Positions 6,570 through 10,214 of a stretch of DNA of 10,214 nt are shown piece by piece. The stretch covers positions 1-10,214 of the forward strand of contig JAGLQD010000247.1 of assembly GCA_023136985.1 (NCBI GenBank), given 5' to 3'. A model generated the notes under the pieces. The model saw only the letters and a list, made by a program, of their open reading frames with translations, had not been told where the DNA came from and did not search any database. Numbering within the stretch: position 1 is the stretch's first letter; each line of letters begins with the position of its first letter. The position numbers were made by a program, and so were the translations under genes. This stretch comes from Candidatus Sabulitectum sp. GTDB lineage: Bacteria > Fermentibacterota > Fermentibacteria > Fermentibacterales > JCC-6.

Positions 6570-6583
6570 TTGAATTTATTCAA
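6570..6583. promoter_or_regulatory. 14-base palindrome before the propeller gene
   Basis: TTGAAT-TT-ATTCAA is a perfect 6-bp inverted repeat with a 2-base centre, 20 bases upstream of the propeller gene start and just outside its ribosome binding site. It could be an operator, but AT-rich palindromes of this size also arise by chance. Confidence 0.25.
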
Positions 6584-6690
6584 ATCTTTTCCAGTCGTAG
6601 AATTTTGTACTATTTACGCCTTTCCTGTAGTATTGCCCCTTGACCGGGATAAGACCAGTGTGCTTATCTCGTTAGCAAGAAAATTACTTG

Positions 6691-6706
6691 TTATTGACTT
6701 CAATAA
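6691..6706. promoter_or_regulatory. 16-base palindrome next to the G9 tract
   Basis: TTATTGA-CT-TCAATAA is a perfect 7-bp inverted repeat with a 2-base centre, about 140 bases upstream of the propeller gene. It is directly followed by CC and nine G. It may be a protein-binding site; no partner regulator is encoded in the window. Confidence 0.3.
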
Positions 6707-6914
6707 CCGGGGGGGGGAGCAGTGGTGTCAACAGGCGTATGATGCACAGTATTGACTCTCACTCTGTTTCTATGAGTTGCTGAGTGGTGTATATCGGAGA
6801 TGATACCTTCATCTCTCGTGTATGAAGAACTGAATTTAAGGTTACGGAATGATGAGTGCATTTTTTATTGGATTTACGGTTTCTGATGGATATTTTTCTA
6901 AAATAACACACGTT

Positions 6915-6991
6915 TATTGGACAATAGTTCTCAACCAGCAGACAAAAGTGTTCCAACTCACAAACCGATGGCCAGCCATTTTCTTATCTTT
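6915..6991. repeat. Interspersed repeat, copy 1
   Basis: A small hairpin TATTG-GA-CAATA (6915-6926) and a 6-base gap are followed by a 46-base core (6933-6978, from AACCAGCAGAC to GGCCAGCCA), then four T and CTTATCTTT. The core matches copy 2 at 9370-9415 at 44 of 46 positions. It lies downstream of the VCBS propeller gene, in the same orientation as copy 2. It has no coding start. Both strands read as short protein-like frames, so a worn coding origin cannot be ruled out. Confidence 0.8.
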
Positions 6992-7135
6992 CAAAACAAA
7001 TCCTCTCAAACGCCTATATAGAGCGGTTCTAGAGGGGTTCGACTTTTTCCCGTATTTCATCAGCCAGAACCTATTTTTGCACATATTTGGAAGACGGTAA
7101 ATGTTAAATCCACAATAATTGCTGTGAAAAGAACA

Positions 7136-7155
7136 GCCCCCGCATTTGCAGGGGC
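7136..7155 (-). terminator. Intrinsic terminator of the VCBS propeller gene
   Basis: GCCCC (7136-7140) pairs with GGGGC (7151-7155), extended inside by GCA (7142-7144) with TGC (7147-7149 region) around a single mismatch. On the minus strand the hairpin is followed by the T-rich stretch TGTTCTTTTC. It lies about 90 bases after the stop at 7243, on the correct strand. On the plus strand there is no T tract, so it serves the minus-strand gene. Confidence 0.75.
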
Positions 7156-7242
7156 CACAGAAGTCTATGAATACCATAGGTATCAGTTCTTAGTCAGAAA
7201 TAAAAAAGGTTACGAAGACCAATATTCGCAGCTTATGAAATG

Positions 7243-9096
7243 TTAGAGTTTCACCAACCTCGTAGAGGCAGATCTTTCTCCGGAAACACATCTGATTATG
7301 TAAGTTCCAGTGGGGATTTCATTCCCGGAAGAATCCCTGCAATCCCATAGAAAAGTATCACCCAATCTGTCAGCAACAACCCTGACAAGCTTTCCTGAGA
7401 TATCGAATACCAATATTTCTGCGTTTTCATTGGTCCATGAGGGAACTGTGATTGATACACCGTTTAGAGAGGGATTGGGTGATGCAGAAATTGCAAGTTC
7501 CAAGGTATTCTCTGCACCCTCGATACCCATATTGCTCCACACAAGGCTTATTTCCTCAAGGATCGGAGATGAATTTTCATCTTCAGTTGTCATGCAGACA
7601 CGATACTGGATGTAGCGGTGTGTACTGTCAATGTACCCATCCAGGTTTACGGGATCAAATATAGTATCGCACCACTCTCCCATATCATCGGAATCATTGG
7701 AGCTTCTCAAAAGGAAAGATACATCCGTCCCTGTGGGTTCTGTGGACAACCAGGATATGCTGTCCCACTGGGGATACCCAACCACATCAAGTATCGAAGA
7801 TTGAACCCAGCCGGTATCAGCCGGGCCAATAACATCGAACCAGGAGATACTTGGTGAAGGCTCTGCAAGAAGGAAGTCGATGTATCCATCGTTATTAATA
7901 TCCGCCAGCGCGTTGAAGCGAGCAGTCTCAATCGCAGTATTAATTAGATGTACTCTCCACTGGCATCCGCATCCGTCAAGGTTTTCATAGATAGCCAAAA
8001 TATCTGTACCGCCACCTGGAGGTGCTTTATATGCTGATGTAACAATATCAGTATCACCATCATTATCAACATCGTTTGAAATGAGTCGTCCAACAATGTA
8101 GTCAGGGTAAAGAGGAAGTGGAAGAGCGACCCATTCCCAGGAGCCTCCCAATCCATCAAGATTTTCGTAAACACGTAATTTATCATATTTGGCTATCGCA
8201 ACATCCATGTCCCCATCGCCATTGAAATCTGCAGTTGCTATGGAACTCAGGTCATCGTAGGGGTAAAAAATAGTGTGCAACCGCCATGTCCAAGAACCTA
8301 GATTTTCATACCAGCCCGTAAAAACAATTCCTGATTTGGTCGCAATGAAGAAATCGACATCTCCGTCATTATCAATATCAGCGATTTCGAGATCCATGGG
8401 CCAAATGGATGATGAATCTGAGATGAGATGCTCTTCCCACTGGTGGCCAATCCCATCCAGGTTTTCCCAGCAGGTTATGATTTGGTTGACCTGATTATCA
8501 CATCCAAGCACATCGTTGTCGCCGTCACCATCAATATCAACGGCAAGGATTTGTTTGGCATCACCATATATGTCGGAAATGGTATGCTGCCCCCAGTTAA
8601 GACCTGTGCCATCTAAGTTTTCCCAGTAAGTAAAATAAGGTCCTGTTGCTGTTAAAAGATCTAAATCTCCATCCATATCAAGATCAATCACATCAGAGTA
8701 TTTGTTAGGTATCCATGGCATGTCGAATAGCTCGTGTTTTTGCCATTGAGTTCCAACGCCGTCCAGATTCTCAAAGAGGGCGAATTTCCATTGGCCCATG
8801 TCATCACATATTATGTCAATATCCCCATCGCCATCAAAGTCACCTGGAGCTGTAATTCCGAATGTACCAAAATCATCTGAAACAATGTTAATATCGAATG
8901 AGACAACAGATGTACCAAGTTCCATCAAGCCGGACTGGGTGATATCGATTCCTGATCCCAAGCTGAATGCACCAAGCCACTGCAAAACAGGTCCTGCTTC
9001 TCCGGGGCCGGAGGACCAGTCCGTCTGTGTTTCGGCATCAGAGTACGCAGAAAATGAAAGCGACACTAGAATAACAGGCAACAGATGTTTCAGCAC
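7243..9096 (-). CDS. Secreted VCBS/FG-GAP seven-repeat propeller with type IX sorting domain
   Basis: A 617-residue protein starting at GTG, fixed by GGAGGT 5 bases upstream. A Sec signal peptide spans about 1-21 (cut near SDA-ET). Seven calcium-binding DxDxDGDxD-type loops start at residues 86, 138, 187, 240, 290, 342 and 399, spaced 49-57 apart, which suits a seven-bladed FG-GAP/VCBS propeller. Each blade also has an ENLDGxGxxW-type strand, at 109, 159, 211, 264 (shortened), 311 and 371. The seventh loop (DINNDGYID) has Tyr where the others have Asp. Residues about 440-520 form a beta-sandwich (SWLSTEPTGT ... IQYRV). The C-terminus (about 535-617: SASPNPS, VFDISGKLV, PTGTYIIRC, STRLVKL) is a type IX/Por-like sorting domain, so the protein is probably exported to the cell surface. 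Its ligand is unknown. Confidence 0.88.
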   Translation of the reverse strand: MLKHLLPVILVSLSFSAYSDAETQTDWSSGPGEAGPVLQWLGAFSLGSGIDITQSGLMELGTSVVSFDINIVSDDFGTFGITAPGDFDGDGDIDIICDDMGQWKFALFENLDGVGTQWQKHELFDMPWIPNKYSDVIDLDMDGDLDLLTATGPYFTYWENLDGTGLNWGQHTISDIYGDAKQILAVDIDGDGDNDVLGCDNQVNQIITCWENLDGIGHQWEEHLISDSSSIWPMDLEIADIDNDGDVDFFIATKSGIVFTGWYENLGSWTWRLHTIFYPYDDLSSIATADFNGDGDMDVAIAKYDKLRVYENLDGLGGSWEWVALPLPLYPDYIVGRLISNDVDNDGDTDIVTSAYKAPPGGGTDILAIYENLDGCGCQWRVHLINTAIETARFNALADINNDGYIDFLLAEPSPSISWFDVIGPADTGWVQSSILDVVGYPQWDSISWLSTEPTGTDVSFLLRSSNDSDDMGEWCDTIFDPVNLDGYIDSTHRYIQYRVCMTTEDENSSPILEEISLVWSNMGIEGAENTLELAISASPNPSLNGVSITVPSWTNENAEILVFDISGKLVRVVADRLGDTFLWDCRDSSGNEIPTGTYIIRCVSGERSASTRLVKL

Positions 9097-9101
9097 GATG
9101 T

Positions 9102-9107
9102 ACCTCC
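9102..9107 (-). promoter_or_regulatory. Ribosome binding site fixing the GTG start of the VCBS gene
   Basis: GGAGGT on the minus strand lies 5 bases before a GTG. No ATG start exists in this part of the frame, and the GTG is directly followed by a textbook signal peptide, so this site decides the non-ATG start. Confidence 0.8.
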
Positions 9108-9122
9108 AATTGAATGTAACCT

Positions 9123-9150
9123 ACTATACGATTAAGTAAAGTTCACTATA
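9123..9150 (-). promoter_or_regulatory. Possible promoter of the VCBS gene
   Basis: TATAGT occurs twice on the minus strand, at 9145-9150 and 9123-9128. The nearer one has TTTATA 18 bases upstream as a weak -35 box. A start near 9116 would give a short leader carrying the GGAGGT site. The match to consensus is moderate only. Confidence 0.3.
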
Positions 9151-9156
9151 AATTAA

Positions 9157-9339
9157 GTATATGTAATTATTGGTTTAACAACAAGAGGTCACGGTATTGA
9201 TGAATATTCTGCTTTTAGGAACTGTAGAATAGTACATTTCGGTGATGCTTGGTTTACTGCGCAGGAAAAAACAGAATATGAGCTTGCTGAAAGAGCTTTG
9301 CTTTTTGGGATTGGCAGTTTTTGGGGGAGGTTCTCCTAA
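9157..9339 (+). pseudogene. Start-less plus-strand frame, probable gene remnant
   Basis: The plus frame is open from just after a TAA (9154-9156) to a TAA at 9337-9339, giving 60 residues. The sequence is strikingly protein-like: GLTTRGHGIDEYSAFRNCRI, then VHFGDAWFTAQEKTEYELAE and RALLFGIGSFWGRFS. It has no ATG or GTG, and its only TTG (9298-9300) is near the end. It faces away from the VCBS gene and begins inside that gene's promoter region. A strong plus-strand terminator lies at 9427-9450, about 90 bases after the stop. It looks like the 3' end of a lost gene, the rest having been replaced by the VCBS gene. I do not recognise the family, and a non-canonical start cannot be excluded. Confidence 0.4.
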
Positions 9340-9351
9340 ACATCATATGTT

Positions 9352-9424
9352 TATTATATAATATCCTTTAACCAACAGACAAAAGTGTTCCAACTCACAA
9401 ACTGATGGCCAGCCACTTATCTTT
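9352..9424. repeat. Interspersed repeat, copy 2
   Basis: A hairpin TATTA-TA-TAATA (9352-9363) and a 6-base gap are followed by the 46-base core (9370-9415) and CTTATCTTT. It matches copy 1 (6915-6991) at 44 of 46 core positions with the same spacing; copy 1 has four extra T before CTTATCTTT. In the hairpin the G-C pair of copy 1 is an A-T pair here, so pairing is kept. It is followed within 2 bases by a strong plus-strand terminator. Confidence 0.8.
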
Positions 9425-9426
9425 TC

Positions 9427-9450
9427 GGGGAGCAGAAGCTCCCCATTTTT
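9427..9450 (+). terminator. Strong intrinsic terminator, plus strand
   Basis: GGGGAGC (9427-9433), loop AGAA, GCTCCCC (9438-9444), then A and five T (9446-9450). The stem is a perfect 7 bp. The minus strand lacks a T tract after the hairpin, so it acts on plus-strand transcripts. The only plus-strand candidates upstream are the start-less frame 9157-9339 and repeat copy 2, which may form the end of an RNA ending here. Confidence 0.85.
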
Positions 9451-9602
9451 ATATCCATCGACAGGTTAAGGGTGTTCCACAACTTTCATGAATTTTGCAC
9501 CTGGAGACCTGTTTGGTCTGGTTAGGAACCCCATTACTTTTACTTTGGGGAGCCTTTTTCAGCATAAATACAACCCCCGTAGTGGCTCTTGGCAATGTAG
9601 CC

Positions 9603-9734
9603 TTATTCTATCGGGAACACTTCGTCATCTGCAATGAGCGGATCACAGCTACTAGTTCGAAGAGATCGGAAGTACACTGGCAATTCATCGAACAATCTGT
9701 CTATTTCCAGGTTGTATTCCTTCAGATCTGAGAT
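9603..9734 (-). other. Start-less minus-strand frame in a gene-poor stretch
   Basis: The interval 9451-9833 has no supported gene. One minus frame is open for 43 codons from after a TAG (9737-9735) to a TAA (9605-9603), with protein-like residues (DLKEYNLEIDRLFDELPVYF and CDPLIADDEVFPIE) but no start codon of its own. It could be a remnant of a gene once located downstream of the secreted protein at 9834-10214. No family is recognised. Confidence 0.2.
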
Positions 9735-9779
9735 CTATTTTGGAAGCTGTCTACTTCGTTTTCATATGACCGTAGGAGT

Positions 9780-9808
9780 GGCAGAACAGTCTGGCTGTTT
9801 AACCTGCC
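9780..9808. other. Bulged hairpin after the partial secreted-protein gene
   Basis: GGCAG-AACAG (9780-9789) pairs with CTGTT (9795-9799) and CTGCC (9804-9808), with a 5-base loop and a 4-base bulge. It lies about 25-55 bases after the minus-strand stop at 9834. No T tract follows on the minus strand, so it is not a standard intrinsic terminator, but it may protect the 3' end of that message. Confidence 0.35.
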
Positions 9809-9833
9809 GATGAATGAAGTTCCAGGAATGTTG

Positions 9834-10214
9834 TTACCGGAGAACCAAGAAGCTTCTTGTCGCCGAGAAGTTAGAGACCTCAATCCTGCTGCAGTAGAAA
9901 CCATTCTCCAGATCAGGGCAAATAATTTCATTAGCACCATTCAAGTATTGATTCTCCTGCTGATGCACAACACGGCCTGTAATGTCGTAGATCTTCAACA
10001 TCGCAAGGCATGACTCAGCAAGAGTGAATTCGATCATTGCTGTAGATTGCACCGGGTTGGGGATAACACTCAGGAGCCGCACTGGTGATAATTGTATTCC
10101 CTCATGTTCTGACAATTCGATTTCCGTTCCTCCTTGACTCCAGTAGGCCACCCCGGAACCTCCATAAACACCCATATCATTGGTCACGGTTCCAAGTGAG
10201 GGCCAGGCCGCATA
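9834..10214 (-). CDS. 3' end of a secreted protein with type IX-like sorting domain
   Basis: The frame is open to the window edge, so only the last 126 residues are seen; the GTG at 10187 is internal. The visible part starts with GTVTNDMGVYGGSG, which resembles the N-D-M-G-x-Y-G-G end motif of choice-of-anchor Q / parallel beta-helix surface proteins. A linker follows, then a C-terminal sorting domain: VIPNPVQSTAMIEF, LKIYDITGRVV, NGFYCSRIEV and RSFLVLR. These blocks correspond to the PNP, (Y/F)D-x-x-G-(R/K) and G-x-Y elements of type IX/Por sorting domains. The protein should be exported and attached to or released from the cell surface. It is the second sorting-domain protein in the window, after the one at 7243-9096. 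Its catalytic or binding part lies outside the window. Confidence 0.82.
   Translation of the reverse strand, partial: YAAWPSLGTVTNDMGVYGGSGVAYWSQGGTEIELSEHEGIQLSPVRLLSVIPNPVQSTAMIEFTLAESCLAMLKIYDITGRVVHQQENQYLNGANEIICPDLENGFYCSRIEVSNFSATRSFLVLR

Larger units (their letters stand above)
6550..6914. other. Upstream region of the propeller-M23 operon
   Basis: No gene is seen here. The stretch holds a perfect inverted repeat TTGAAT-TT-ATTCAA (6570-6583), only about 20 bases before the propeller gene start. A second perfect one, TTATTGA-CT-TCAATAA, is at 6691-6706, and a run of nine G follows at 6709-6717. I could not find a convincing -35/-10 pair for the minus-strand operon. The open frames in this interval have no ribosome binding sites or recognisable motifs. 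Confidence 0.45.

Noticed and set aside
7020..7060. TTCGA-containing stretch resembling a tRNA T-loop
   Set aside because: No acceptor stem, anticodon arm or CCA end can be built around it.
6849..7100. 83-codon plus-strand frame across repeat copy 1
   Set aside because: The matching frame in repeat copy 2 has an in-frame TGA and there is no ribosome binding site, so conservation does not support this reading.
6914..7177. Minus-strand 87-codon frame across repeat copy 1 (AGHRFVSWNTFVCWL)
   Set aside because: About 18 residues are shared with copy 2 because the DNA is repeated. The frame runs through the terminator and has no start signal, so a gene is not supported.
9722..9940. 72-codon minus-strand frame overlapping the end of the secreted protein
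   Set aside because: It shadows the sorting-domain gene in another frame and has no start signal of its own.
1..10214. CRISPR array, rRNA, complete insertion sequence or transposase
   Set aside because: No regularly spaced repeats, no rRNA signature and no transposase motif were seen on either strand.

Overview
The window looks like bacterial chromosome from a Gram-negative lineage of the FCB type (Fermentibacterota, Cloacimonadota and relatives). The reasons are two large secreted proteins ending in type IX-style C-terminal sorting domains, many Sec or lipoprotein signal peptides, a calcium-binding VCBS/FG-GAP propeller and a choice-of-anchor/beta-helix type protein end. This placement is inference; there is no rRNA or marker gene here. 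Every convincing gene lies on the minus strand, so the text below follows minus-strand order, from high to low coordinates.

Region 9834-10214 holds the 3' end of a secreted protein with a sorting domain. A gene-poor 0.74 kb follows. It carries a plus-strand reading frame with no start (9157-9339), one copy of an interspersed repeat and a strong plus-strand terminator. The 617-residue seven-repeat VCBS propeller protein (7243-9096) comes next, with its own terminator. Another gene-poor stretch (6550-7135) has a second copy of the same repeat, a G9 tract and small palindromes. The two repeat copies flank the propeller gene as direct repeats.

Region 4536-6549 is a two-gene, translationally coupled unit. 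A secreted PD40/WD40-like propeller protein is followed by an M23 (LytM) peptidase, with the start and stop codons overlapping by 8 bases. After its TGA stop, the peptidase frame stays open for 64 more protein-like codons. This extension runs into a 160-base concentric imperfect palindrome at 4207-4366. The picture is of a longer peptidase that lost its tail through a nonsense codon and an inserted hairpin element. A small glycine-zipper lipoprotein with a frameshift lies just beyond (3939-4146).

Region 1399-3900 is a compact same-strand array: a Phd/YefM antitoxin, an overlapping ParE-type toxin, a 482-residue lipoprotein resembling the erythromycin esterase/ChaN group, and a small ParB-N-like protein. 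The antitoxin promoter has a perfect -35 box and a palindrome covering the -10 box right up to the ATG. Below 1399 are a possible second, orphan antitoxin-like protein (676-903), mostly non-coding sequence, and the 5' end of a DUF2132/VF530-type gene (1-121).

Overall this is an accessory, partly decaying region. It combines cell-envelope and secreted proteins, toxin-antitoxin modules, small repeats and several disrupted or start-less reading frames. I did not find a convincing new multi-gene defence or metabolic system. The most notable signals are the 160-base palindrome joined to the broken M23 gene, and the repeat pair with a compensatory base-pair change.
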